From: UBA9732 sp963621975
GTDB lineage: Bacteria; Spirochaetota; Spirochaetia; Sphaerochaetales; Sphaerochaetaceae
DNA: 64,000 nt
Direction of reading: 5' to 3'
NCBI GenBank assembly: GCA_963621975.1
Contig: CAVFGI010000001.1
Location: forward strand, 186,001 to 250,000
Part shown: positions 16,053 through 24,430 of the stretch, piece after piece
Position numbering within the stretch: position 1 is the stretch's first letter
Layout of the letters: each line of letters begins with the position of its first letter
The notes under the pieces: generated by a model
What the model was told of the DNA's origin: nothing
The model's database searches: none
Seen by the model: only the letters and a program-made list of their open reading frames with translations
Position numbers and translations under genes: made by a program

Positions 16053-17357
16053 TTATTTAATTTTACGGGCTTCCATATAGAAGCGTTTTTCATTGGCTTC
16101 TCCCATACTGAAGGTCTTTCTTGGAAGCGCTCCATCCTTGATGATTGTTTCAAAGAATGTTGCTTTATCAATTGCAGGAAGGAATAATCCAATGTTACCT
16201 TCTTCACTTCCAAGTTTGTCAGTTACATCTGCTCCATGGATATAATCAACTGAATAACCCTTAGAAATTAGAGCATCAATAACCTTTTGCAATGTTCCAG
16301 CGGCAATATTGGCAGAAGGATTATCAAGAGTTACAACTACATGCTTACCTTTAACGCAGTATCCAAAACTTTGAGCCTTCTGATTTGTAATTTCTTTTGC
16401 AATGCAATTTCTGCATCCAACAGTTTTTTTGTTAATAGAAGTAGCATTTTTCTTAAGTTCTTCAAGAAAAACTTCTTCTGGAACATTAAAAAGAACTCTG
16501 TGAATTGGCTCAAAAATAAGACCAGGATCAAAAATATTCTCAAGTTCCACAAGGCAGAATCTTGCAGGATGGTTCTGTCTTTCTTCTTGAGAAAGATTTT
16601 TCTTGATATCTTCCCAACAACTTTTTGCTGTTGCAAAACTATGGTTTCCATCTCCCATTGCAAAAAGAAGTGGATTTTCAGGATTTAAACCTTCTGTAAG
16701 TGATTCAAAAGCTTTTGCAACTTGATTGAGATCTGCATCACTGCTAACAGCCCAAGCTTCAAGATGGCCACCATTTTTCATTAAATCAAAATCATAAATT
16801 TTATTGAGTTCAGATGTCTTTGCAGCAAGAGGTTCAATTACACTTCTCTTTTCATCGCTAATAAGAACCATTATGTGGGGAATCTCAAGAGGAGCATCCT
16901 TTCTAATTTCTTTTCTTGGTGGTATCCTTGATAAAATCGTGCCTTCAGTAGCTCTAATTAAGCTCTTTGAATCTTTTTCCCAGCTGTATTTGTCAAGATC
17001 CAGAGCAGCCATTAAACCCCAACGTGAACCTGATGCACAAGTTCTTTTGACTAAAAAGAAAGTCTCTGAATAGGTATCAAAAAGATTAGCCTCAACGTAA
17101 GACTTCATTGTCTTGTTAATGTTTGCAATTCTTTCTTTTGAATCACCATCTTCAAGATAACATTCTGGGAATATAAGTTTTAATGTTGATGGGTCATTAC
17201 CAACAATCTTTGATACATCCTCCCAGTAATCTTTTTCCGATGTATATTGGTCACATGCAACAACTGCCCACTTGTAAAGGTCTGTTCCCTTCTTTGGAAG
17301 CATAATGTCTGCCGCAATGAGTCCCATTTTTTCCAATTTCTTATTGACGTCTTTCAT
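16053..17357 (-). CDS. DUF1015 family protein
   Basis: A 434-aa soluble protein matching the DUF1015 family, found in spirochaetes, clostridia and some other anaerobes. Visible conserved stretches include KWAVVACDQYTSEKDYWEDV near residue 30, LFAMGDGNHSFATAK near 225, and LGSEEGNIGLFLPAIDKATF near 385. The DGNHS motif is the family hallmark. No signal peptide or membrane segment is present. Its biochemical role is not known to me; in some genomes it lies next to serine or phosphoglycerate metabolism genes, but not here. It stands as a single gene with its own promoter. Confidence 0.8.
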   Translation of the reverse strand: MKDVNKKLEKMGLIAADIMLPKKGTDLYKWAVVACDQYTSEKDYWEDVSKIVGNDPSTLKLIFPECYLEDGDSKERIANINKTMKSYVEANLFDTYSETFFLVKRTCASGSRWGLMAALDLDKYSWEKDSKSLIRATEGTILSRIPPRKEIRKDAPLEIPHIMVLISDEKRSVIEPLAAKTSELNKIYDFDLMKNGGHLEAWAVSSDADLNQVAKAFESLTEGLNPENPLLFAMGDGNHSFATAKSCWEDIKKNLSQEERQNHPARFCLVELENIFDPGLIFEPIHRVLFNVPEEVFLEELKKNATSINKKTVGCRNCIAKEITNQKAQSFGYCVKGKHVVVTLDNPSANIAAGTLQKVIDALISKGYSVDYIHGADVTDKLGSEEGNIGLFLPAIDKATFFETIIKDGALPRKTFSMGEANEKRFYMEARKIK

Positions 17358-17396
17358 AGTAACCCTAAGTAACCTCTTTTTTGTAAAATCAAATTC

Positions 17397-17424
17397 ATTT
17401 TACACTACTTTTGATAGTTGGCAA
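17397..17424 (-). promoter_or_regulatory. Sigma-70 promoter for the DUF1015 gene
   Basis: Minus-strand TTGCCA (17419-17424) and TAAAAT (17397-17402) with a 16-bp spacer, 40 nt upstream of the DUF1015 ATG. The rest of the AT-rich stretch 17425-17540 shows no other recognisable element. Confidence 0.5.
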
Positions 17425-17548
17425 CAATTTTAATCAATTATTTTACTTAATTTGGAATTTTTTTGAGTTAAATTTGCTCATTTACGCAATTTTTTAAGAT
17501 TCATTTAATTGTGTTCCACAAATGTAATCCATTTGATATTATTATACT

Positions 17549-17893
17549 ATGCTTCAATCAAGACGAGTGATAGACATAACAAATACAATTTGCAACTATA
17601 TCTTTCTCGTTTTTTTATTACTTTTTGGCATTTATGCATCAACCTTTTGGAAAGAACTTGATTCAAGCTTTGTTGCATATATTGTAAACTTAACCAACAC
17701 AATAGGGCTAACTGTATGTGTGATCTCTATTGGACTACTTGCCACATCCATAATTCTTATATTCATTGATCATAAATTCAAGACTGGATTATTTGTTTCA
17801 TGTCTTCTACGAATTATTTTCAGTATTCTTGTTATGGTCATAATGAGTACTCTATCTACGTTAGTTGCAAATGGTTTTGAGGTAACACTATGA
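17549..17893 (+). CDS. Small membrane protein, unknown function
   Basis: A 114-aa protein with three predicted membrane helices (about residues 15-33, 42-70 and 80-107) and a short basic N-terminus. I do not recognise a family. No Shine-Dalgarno precedes the ATG; a -10-like TATTAT ends 6 nt before it, so the mRNA could be leaderless, or translation may start at GTG 17567. Its stop overlaps the aroH start by 4 nt (ATGA), which argues that it is a real gene translated together with the chorismate mutase. Confidence 0.6.
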   Translation: MLQSRRVIDITNTICNYIFLVFLLLFGIYASTFWKELDSSFVAYIVNLTNTIGLTVCVISIGLLATSIILIFIDHKFKTGLFVSCLLRIIFSILVMVIMSTLSTLVANGFEVTL

Positions 17894-18255
17894 AAGCTAT
17901 ACGCGGTGCCATTTCCTGTAATGCCGATACTCCTGAAGAAATCTCTACAAATGCTTGTGAGTTATTTTCACAAATCCTTACATGCAATGGAATTCAAGAA
18001 AGCGACATCACTTTTCTACTCATCTCACATACAAAAGATTTGCGTAGCTTAAATAGCGCCACAGGTCTCCGTAAAGCTGGTCTATGCCAAAGTGTTCCTC
18101 TTTTTTGTGTTCAGGAAGCCGATATCATTGGCTCCCTTCCTTTAATAATAAGAATGATGGTCTGTACTGAGAAAGATATTGAAAAAATTCAACCTATATA
18201 TTTAAAAGAAGCTATTAAACTCCGTCCGGATTTGAATTTGCAATCAATGCAGTAG
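17890..18255 (+). CDS. aroH: AroH-type chorismate mutase
   Basis: A 121-aa monofunctional chorismate mutase of the AroH (Bacillus) class, converting chorismate to prephenate for Phe and Tyr synthesis. Catalytic positions line up with the B. subtilis enzyme: Arg5 (R7), Arg61 (R63), Glu76 (E78), Arg88 (R90) and Tyr104 (Y108), within VQEADIIGSLPLIIRMM and YLKEAIKLRPDL. The length matches the family (about 120 aa). It overlaps the upstream membrane-protein gene by 4 nt and the oppositely oriented tsaC-like gene by 41 nt at its 3' end. aroB is 23 kb away, so the pathway is scattered. Confidence 0.87.
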   Translation: MKAIRGAISCNADTPEEISTNACELFSQILTCNGIQESDITFLLISHTKDLRSLNSATGLRKAGLCQSVPLFCVQEADIIGSLPLIIRMMVCTEKDIEKIQPIYLKEAIKLRPDLNLQSMQ

Positions 18256-18793
18256 CATCAAAAGCACCTTCTCTAAGCATTTTGTATGGACGAACTGTTG
18301 CATCAATCAATGTTGAAGGAATGTTGCCCTGAACCTCTTTGTCTCTAACAACACAATCTACAAAGGCTTCAAAGCGTTGAGAAATATCAGTGAAATCCAA
18401 CAATGAAGGTTCTCCAGCCATATTTACGCTGGTGGAATACATTGGTGTATTTGATTCAACTAAAATTTTTTGAAGAAAAGGATCTGCAGGAACTCTTATA
18501 GCAGTTTTTTTACCGTCTTTGGTATTAAGAACAACAGTTAGTGGTGCAGGCCAAGTATCCAAAATGTCCTGCGGAATAGAAACACAAAGCTCTTTAGCTT
18601 GTTCAATAGTAGCCAAAATTAAAAATGGTTTGTTCTCCGGTCTACCTTTTAAATCAACTAAGGCCTTTTCACCAATATGATTTGCTGCACAAAGACCATA
18701 AATTGTGTCGCAAGGGAGCACTACTACTCCACCATCTCTAATTAAAGCCGAAACCGTTTCCAAAGTCTCCGGATTCATTTTGTTGAGAATCAT
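18215..18793 (-). CDS. tsaC: TsaC/YrdC/Sua5-family L-threonylcarbamoyladenylate synthase
   Basis: A 192-aa single-domain YrdC/TsaC protein, making threonylcarbamoyl-AMP for the t6A37 modification of ANN-decoding tRNAs. Features: GGVVVLPCDTIYGLCA near residue 20 and the conserved basic stretch LKGRPENKPFLIL near 50, which binds ATP and substrates; then IRVPADPFLQKIL and STSVNMAGEPS near 125. Start chosen at 18793 because AGAGGAAA precedes it; that makes it overlap the upstream FtsB-like gene by 56 nt. The Sua5 C-terminal domain is absent. Confidence 0.88.
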   Translation of the reverse strand: MILNKMNPETLETVSALIRDGGVVVLPCDTIYGLCAANHIGEKALVDLKGRPENKPFLILATIEQAKELCVSIPQDILDTWPAPLTVVLNTKDGKKTAIRVPADPFLQKILVESNTPMYSTSVNMAGEPSLLDFTDISQRFEAFVDCVVRDKEVQGNIPSTLIDATVRPYKMLREGAFDATALIANSNPDGV

Positions 18794-19247
18794 TTTCCTC
18801 TTTCCTTTTCCTTCTAAATAGCCAAATCAAGATAGTTACAGCCAACGAAAACCCAAATGAAACAAAAAAGAGTTTCATAAATCCCCAAGGCTTATAAGAA
18901 CTTGTAGTCAAAGTTGAAACGTCAGAATCATTGTTTAAAACATTTGAGACATTTTGAACTTCATCTTCAGTCTCAAATTGATAAACATCATCCCCTTCAA
19001 CCTTGTATCCAAGATTCATTGCTGCAAACCTAACACCATCTTCAGTGGAAAGTTCTTCTTCTTGGATTCTAAGATTCTCTAGTTCAACTTCATCTCTGTC
19101 AAGCCGGTATTCGTTAATTTTCAGTTGTTTCTTTAGTTCTTGATTAGCTAAATAACCGGTTTTTCCAAAAAAAGCTGATAATAAACTGAAAGAACAGACA
19201 ATTAAAACAACGAGAATTAGTAATAGGAATCCATATTTTCTTGCCAT
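18738..19247 (-). CDS. Septum-formation-initiator (DivIC/FtsB)-like protein with a second membrane helix
   Basis: A 169-aa protein. Residues 5-27 form a membrane helix, followed by a coiled coil (about 30-65: NQELKKQLKINEYRLDRDEV, then ELENLRIQEEEL) and the short AAMNLGYKVEGDDVYQF segment seen at the end of DivIC/FtsB periplasmic domains. Unlike ordinary FtsB (about 100 aa) it continues through an acidic linker to a second membrane helix (about 125-147) and a basic cytoplasmic tail. GAGGTTCT precedes the ATG at 19247. A cell-division role is inferred from the N-terminal half only. Confidence 0.65.
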   Translation of the reverse strand: MARKYGFLLLILVVLIVCSFSLLSAFFGKTGYLANQELKKQLKINEYRLDRDEVELENLRIQEEELSTEDGVRFAAMNLGYKVEGDDVYQFETEDEVQNVSNVLNNDSDVSTLTTSSYKPWGFMKLFFVSFGFSLAVTILIWLFRRKRKEENDSQQNESGDFGNGFGFN

Positions 19248-19321
19248 AGAACCTCTAAAAGAATATAATAACGACAAATTGTAATAAAAAAAAGTGCTAT
19301 TAAATGTGTGGAGGTTCTCTA

Positions 19322-20434
19322 ATGAGCAAGAAAAAAGGGTCTAGGACTGCATTAGTAACCGTTCTAGTTGTTTTAGTTATTTTTGCTGCCCTTACTTTTG
19401 CCGCAATCAAATACTTTATACCGCTATATCAAGTTAGTCAAAGTGAAGTCTACAGCTGGGCTGTAAAGATTTTCCCTCTTCTTGTTGGGCTTACATTAAT
19501 TGTCATTGCCTCAATGTTAGGTCAGAGTGATGACAGTGAGAGTGATGAAGATAAGCTTCCTCCAAACGCATATGAAAGTCAGTTGTTTGAAAAGCCTGCT
19601 GATGATCCTTCAAAGAAGGCTTCACAGCCAGTTGAATCGCCTATAGCTCCAGTTCAAGTAGCTGAAACTACTCCTTTTGTTTCAATCTTTGATGAACAAC
19701 CAGTTGAGGAACCTGCTGAAGAACCTGCTGAGGAACCTGCTCCAAAGACAACAGTTGAAGAAGTTGAAGAAGTTGAAGAAAAAGTGGAAGAGCCGGTTGA
19801 AGAGCAAAAAGACATATATGCAGACCATTTTGCACACATTGAAGCTCAGATAGACGCTCTTACTAGTACAGTTGAGAGACTTGTACATGGAATTGAAAAC
19901 CTTCAAGCTCCTGTTGTTTCAGAGCCAATTGCTGAACCAGAACCTGAACCAGAACCTGAGCCAGAATCTGTTTCAGAGCCAGTTTTAGAGCCTGAAGTTG
20001 AACCTGAAGCTGAACCTGAAGAAGAAGCTCCAGTTGAAGAATCTGCTCCAACTCCAGAACCTGAGCCAGAGCCTGCTCTACAGCCAGGACAAGTTACTGT
20101 TGTAGTTGATGCCTCTGCAAAACAGTCATATAAGGATTACGAAGGAAGTCCAGCTAGACAAGCAGCAGAAGCTGAATATGACAGTGCAAAACAGTTTGGT
20201 TACGATTTGAATGTTGCTTTGGTTTCTACATCAAGCGAAGACGTAACACTTCTCTTGTCAGATGCAGGAAAATGCATTGATAACGGAGACAACACTGTTG
20301 TTGTTATTCCATTTGAGAGTTCAGAAGAAGCTAAAGAGATTTTGGACAAACTTGAAGCTCCATATGAAGTGAGAACCATGGAATCTGGAAGTAACATGAG
20401 TTTTGAAGATCTAATAAAGGATTGGATTAATTAA
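19322..20434 (+). CDS. Membrane protein with acidic Glu-Pro repeat region, unknown function
   Basis: A 370-aa protein of unknown function. Two membrane helices lie near residues 9-30 and 45-63. Then comes a long acidic, proline-rich linker (about 75-255) with tracts such as EEPAEEPAEEP and EPEPEPEPEPE, and a globular C-terminal region (about 258-370) beginning TVVVDASAKQSYKDYEGS. The linker is probably extended and spans distance. GGAGGTTCTCTA precedes the ATG at 19322; an upstream ATG at 19304 lacks a ribosome site. It is divergent from the FtsB-like gene and its stop overlaps the rnz stop by 4 nt. Confidence 0.75.
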   Translation: MSKKKGSRTALVTVLVVLVIFAALTFAAIKYFIPLYQVSQSEVYSWAVKIFPLLVGLTLIVIASMLGQSDDSESDEDKLPPNAYESQLFEKPADDPSKKASQPVESPIAPVQVAETTPFVSIFDEQPVEEPAEEPAEEPAPKTTVEEVEEVEEKVEEPVEEQKDIYADHFAHIEAQIDALTSTVERLVHGIENLQAPVVSEPIAEPEPEPEPEPESVSEPVLEPEVEPEAEPEEEAPVEESAPTPEPEPEPALQPGQVTVVVDASAKQSYKDYEGSPARQAAEAEYDSAKQFGYDLNVALVSTSSEDVTLLLSDAGKCIDNGDNTVVVIPFESSEEAKEILDKLEAPYEVRTMESGSNMSFEDLIKDWIN

Positions 20435-21354
20435 TCAGGGTTAGAAAGTTCAAAAGTACAGCGATCTTTACAGAGGACTGTATTTTCAAAAACTTCGCAC
20501 GCCTGCTCTTTTAGAGCATGCAACTCCTTATCCATGTATCTGGGACTGTAATGAATCAGTCCCATTTTTTTTACGTTTGCATCTCGAGCAATAGTTGCAG
20601 CTTGAGTACTAGTCATATGTTTTTTTTCAAAAGCATCCTCAGATAAATCCCTGGTAAACATTCCCTCGCAAAGCAGTAAATCAGCATCTTTAACATGATT
20701 TGCAATAGAATTAAGATACATTGTGTCAGTAATGTAAGCAAATTTAATACCTTTTCTGGGTGATCCTAAAACTTGATTGGGAGTTACAACAGTACCATCT
20801 TCAAGAATAACATTAGAACCTCTTTGAAGTTCTCCCCACATTGGACCGCAAGGCACTCCTAGGGCTTTTGCATTAGCAACATTAAACTCCCCTGGCCTAT
20901 CTTTTTCAGTTAGAACATATCCCATGCAGGGTTTAGTATGTAAAAGAGGAACAGCTTCAACAGTATAATCTTTTGTATCCACAATAATGCCAGGATGTAC
21001 AGCAATGAACTTTATTTCATAGTTAATATACATATCCAAAAGGCGTCTATTAGCATCAATATAATCCTTAAGCTTTTCTGGGCCGTAAATATAAAGGGGC
21101 TCAGAACGATCCACCTGAGATGAAAGCATCAAAAGACCAGGAAGACCCGTTACATGGTCTGCATGCATGTGACTGATAAAAATTCTATTGATACGTTTCC
21201 AATGGAGATTTAGCATCTTTAAGGAAACCTGAGTCCCCTCACCGCAATCAAACAAAAAAAGCTCTCCATTGCGTCTGACCATAGCACTTGTCAAAAAACG
21301 CCCAGGAAGAGGTTGCATACCACTGGTGCCTAAAACAAAAACTTCCAAACTCAT
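20431..21354 (-). CDS. rnz: Ribonuclease Z (tRNase Z)
   Basis: A 307-aa metallo-beta-lactamase-fold endonuclease that trims 3' trailers of pre-tRNAs. The zinc motif HMHADH is at residues 62-67, and the N-terminal LGTSGMQPLPGRF and FDCGEGTQ match RNase Z. A later histidine motif, GLIHYSPRYM, is near 275, and the C-terminal region has the usual short-form length. It matters here because none of the three tRNA genes encodes CCA, the situation in which RNase Z processing followed by CCA addition is needed. It is the last gene of the long minus-strand run. Confidence 0.93.
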   Translation of the reverse strand: MSLEVFVLGTSGMQPLPGRFLTSAMVRRNGELFLFDCGEGTQVSLKMLNLHWKRINRIFISHMHADHVTGLPGLLMLSSQVDRSEPLYIYGPEKLKDYIDANRRLLDMYINYEIKFIAVHPGIIVDTKDYTVEAVPLLHTKPCMGYVLTEKDRPGEFNVANAKALGVPCGPMWGELQRGSNVILEDGTVVTPNQVLGSPRKGIKFAYITDTMYLNSIANHVKDADLLLCEGMFTRDLSEDAFEKKHMTSTQAATIARDANVKKMGLIHYSPRYMDKELHALKEQACEVFENTVLCKDRCTFELSNPD

Positions 21355-21372
21355 GCGGTAATACTACCAATT

Positions 21373-22563
21373 TTACGATGTACTGAAAAGACGAATAGGT
21401 GTTATCTTTCGAGTCTTTCTTAGGGTTAACCACACCGTAATGTTAGAAAGCACAAACAAACAAGCACTAAGAAGAATAACGGATTTCCATGGAATCTGCA
21501 CATTAAAATCGAGCAGGTAAAAAGACAGACTCTCAAGCCCCATATTAGATAGCTGGCTTAACATGGGCCCCAAAGCATATCCAATTGCAATACCAAGACA
21601 TATTCCCAATATCATGCCTGCAAACGTCACAAGGCATACACTCATAAAGGCCGATACTCTTACCATCTTATCACTCATTCCAATAAGTTTTGCAATTGAA
21701 ATTGGTTTAATATCGTCCTGAATCATTTGCTGTGCAACTGAAGAAGTGTAAAAAGCAGCAACAACGACAACTAAAAGCAAAATAATTAAAATCATCTGTT
21801 TGCTTGTAATAAAGTTATTATAAACACTTAAATTATGTTGGTCCCAAGTAGAAATTTTTGATTCAGAAATATTCAAGGAAGAAATAACACCTTGAAGATT
21901 TTCTAAGTATTCATCTTGCACAATAATTTCACAGCTAGTAGCATTTTCCGATGTAAAAAGTGTTTTAGCATAATCAAGATCAACAAAAGAAAGTAACTGA
22001 TCCAACTGGTCATAACCACTATGAAAAATAGCTTCAACACGTACTAAAACTGGTCTTACGGTTGATTTTGCAGTATCCGGAACAACCATAAGTGCAACTC
22101 TATCTCCAATCTTAACATTAAGGGCATTTGCTGAATATCTACTAATTGCTATACCCTGAAGATTTGAGGACTCTAAAGCTTCAGTTTCAAATGAAACTTG
22201 GGCTAGACGTTTTTCGTTAAAATATGAAGAACTTACACCTTTAATTTGTACAGAGCAGGTAGAAGATGCAGAATACATAAGAGCAAAACCCGTTGTAACT
22301 TCATCCATAGAATAAATTAAAGTATTATCTATTGAGGAAATTTCATTTTGGTAGTTAGAAATTTGAACATGACCATCTGAGAGATAAATATACTTATTTG
22401 TAATCCCTTCAATCATACTTTCTGAGAAAATTAGAGCACAAACAAGAGGAGCCATGACTAAGGCAACTAAGAATAGGCATCCAACAAGACGGCCTTTCTT
22501 GAGAATTCTTCGAATGCTCCAAAACCGAACAAAAGGATTCATTTCTCTGTATCCCCAAGGCAT
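21373..22563 (-). CDS. LolE/LolC-type ABC transporter permease
   Basis: A 396-aa FtsX/MacB-type permease: one membrane helix near residues 22-45, a large periplasmic domain (about 50-265), then three helices in the C-terminal FtsX domain (about 270-385). Together with the neighbouring ATPase and second permease it forms a LolCDE-like exporter, expected to extract lipoproteins from the inner membrane. Its start overlaps the ATPase gene by 25 nt. Which of the two permeases corresponds to LolC or LolE cannot be told from sequence inspection. Confidence 0.83.
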   Translation of the reverse strand: MPWGYREMNPFVRFWSIRRILKKGRLVGCLFLVALVMAPLVCALIFSESMIEGITNKYIYLSDGHVQISNYQNEISSIDNTLIYSMDEVTTGFALMYSASSTCSVQIKGVSSSYFNEKRLAQVSFETEALESSNLQGIAISRYSANALNVKIGDRVALMVVPDTAKSTVRPVLVRVEAIFHSGYDQLDQLLSFVDLDYAKTLFTSENATSCEIIVQDEYLENLQGVISSLNISESKISTWDQHNLSVYNNFITSKQMILIILLLVVVVAAFYTSSVAQQMIQDDIKPISIAKLIGMSDKMVRVSAFMSVCLVTFAGMILGICLGIAIGYALGPMLSQLSNMGLESLSFYLLDFNVQIPWKSVILLSACLFVLSNITVWLTLRKTRKITPIRLFSTS

Positions 22564-23246
22564 TTTTCTAAATTAAGTACATGATTTCTAAGTAGATAAA
22601 CATTATCGCACTTAAAAGCAAAATCTTGGTTATGGGTTACCAAAAGAAGGCTTCTACCCTCTTCTTTAACCAAGTCTAGTAGGATATTTTCAACATCCTG
22701 TGCATTCTCTTCATCCAAAGCCCCAGTAGGTTCATCTGCCATAATAACCTCTGGTTCATTCATCAAAGCTCTACAAATTGCAACACGTTGCTTTTCACCA
22801 CCAGAAAGTTGACTTGGAAGATGAGAAAGTCTATCAGTTAAACCCAACTTCTCAAGCAAGGCTAACGCTCTAGGCTTGCAATCTTTGATGCTTTTTCCAG
22901 CAATCATTGCAGGAGCCATAACATTCTCTAATGCTGTAAAATCTTCAAGTAATAGATTTGATTGAAAGATAAAACCAACATGAAGATTTCTAAGTTCAGA
23001 GCGTCTCTTATCATCTAAAGTTGCAAAATTAACTCCATTGCATAAAACATTACCGGAACTAGGTGCATCTAACCCACCAGCAATATGAAGTAAAGTACTT
23101 TTTCCCGAGCCACTTTTACCAATTATTGATGTGGATTCCCCCTGTTTTATGCATAAATCAATTCCATTGAGGATAGTTATTTCATCTTCACCTTTTTCTG
23201 TTGCCTTAAATCTTTTGATAATGCCATAAAGTTCAATTGGATGCAT
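22539..23246 (-). CDS. lolD: LolD-type ABC transporter ATPase
   Basis: A 235-aa ATPase of the LolD/MacB subfamily. Walker A GKSGSGKST is at residues 43-51, the Q-loop is FIFQSNLLLEDFTALEN near 90, the signature LSGGEKQR near 140, Walker B VIMADEPTGAL near 160, and the H-loop is LLVTHN near 195. The frame is open to 23372, but the ATG at 23246 is used because GGAGG precedes it and the protein then begins like other LolD proteins. It overlaps the upstream permease gene by 14 nt. Confidence 0.92.
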   Translation of the reverse strand: MHPIELYGIIKRFKATEKGEDEITILNGIDLCIKQGESTSIIGKSGSGKSTLLHIAGGLDAPSSGNVLCNGVNFATLDDKRRSELRNLHVGFIFQSNLLLEDFTALENVMAPAMIAGKSIKDCKPRALALLEKLGLTDRLSHLPSQLSGGEKQRVAICRALMNEPEVIMADEPTGALDEENAQDVENILLDLVKEEGRSLLLVTHNQDFAFKCDNVYLLRNHVLNLEKCLGDTEK

Positions 23247-24426
23247 CAAGTATGACCTCCATAATTTCTCTCTTATAAATTCTATGGCAACCAGCCAGAC
23301 AGAAGATGAGAGCCAAGATAAAAACAAAAAAACAAGATAACAAAACCTCGGTTGGACCAATGATAGCCTCAAACTGAAGGATGCCCAATATTGTACTACT
23401 GCCAGTAAAGAAATAGACTATTGTTTCAGCAAAACTAAGTATTATTTGCATATTTCTAATAAACAAAAAACCAAGAATTACACCTAAGGTTTCACCTATT
23501 AAACAAATTGAAAGACCTTGAAAAAGAAAAATTGAATTAACCATTTTGCGAGTAGCACCAACAGCTCTTAGCATTGCTCCTTCTTGTTGTTTATTTTTCA
23601 AAAGTCTTCTTGTTGTATTTTTTAGATTTACACAAATAATTAGGAACATAAAGGCTAAGAATACGTACATCAAAGCTTTCTCAAGCATTAATGCAGAATA
23701 AAGAGCCTTATTATATTCTTGCCACGTAGTTATCTTTGCTTCTGGATATAGCTTTAAAATTTCAGCTTTAACGGAAGATGATTTTAAACTGGAATAAACA
23801 GCTATTTTTACAGAACTACTGCCCATTAGATCAAGAAGATATTCATAATCAACAAAGATTGTATTAGAACTAAACTCTGTCATTGAGGATCCATAATATC
23901 CTGTAACGTTTATACTTGTTGTATATGGAACAATTGTCGCTGTTCTTCCTGGTTTTAAATAAGTAATATTAAGCTCATCTGAGCTGCCTAAGGAAAGAGA
24001 TCTTAGCATGTTGTAAGAAATCATTAAGATACTGGCATCACCAGTATAAATGCGAAAATCGTTTGACATTCTTGTATTGGAAAATGCATCTTCACTATAA
24101 GCTCTAACCCTAGTGGTTGTACTTTGACCACTGGTTTTGTCAACAAGTAATGCATTTGTTTGTATAAAGTTAAAGGCAGAGTCTACAACATCCAAATTTT
24201 GAATTTCAGCTAATGCAGAGGCATTAATGTTATCTACAATTAAATCAAATGATTCTATTGCCCTCAGTTGGTCCAATTGTGCAGTTTGAAGACCATTCAT
24301 TATAGAAGAAATGACTAAAAGAGCCATAAGACCTAAGGCAAGTCCAATAATTATTATAATACTGGATGTTCTTTGCCCTTTGCTTTTAGAGAATGCATAT
24401 CTCATGGCAGTTTTTAATACAAACAT
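23233..24426 (-). CDS. LolC/LolE-type ABC transporter permease
   Basis: A 397-aa permease with the same plan as the other subunit: a membrane helix near residues 18-42, a periplasmic domain to about 245, then three helices in the FtsX domain, with NKQQEGAMLRAVGATRKMVN near 275 being the typical cytoplasmic loop after the second helix. The pair of non-identical permeases flanking one ATPase is the arrangement expected for a LolCDE exporter. It begins 4 nt after the exported protein gene. Confidence 0.84.
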   Translation of the reverse strand: MFVLKTAMRYAFSKSKGQRTSSIIIIIGLALGLMALLVISSIMNGLQTAQLDQLRAIESFDLIVDNINASALAEIQNLDVVDSAFNFIQTNALLVDKTSGQSTTTRVRAYSEDAFSNTRMSNDFRIYTGDASILMISYNMLRSLSLGSSDELNITYLKPGRTATIVPYTTSINVTGYYGSSMTEFSSNTIFVDYEYLLDLMGSSSVKIAVYSSLKSSSVKAEILKLYPEAKITTWQEYNKALYSALMLEKALMYVFLAFMFLIICVNLKNTTRRLLKNKQQEGAMLRAVGATRKMVNSIFLFQGLSICLIGETLGVILGFLFIRNMQIILSFAETIVYFFTGSSTILGILQFEAIIGPTEVLLSCFFVFILALIFCLAGCHRIYKREIMEVILDASN

Positions 24427-24430
24427 TATC

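Noticed and set aside
19654..20090. Tandem DNA repeats or antisense genes in the Glu-Pro region
   Set aside because: The repetition is codon-level within one gene. The opposite-strand frames of 60-75 codons there are by-products of the Ser/Leu/Phe complements of GAA/CCA codons.
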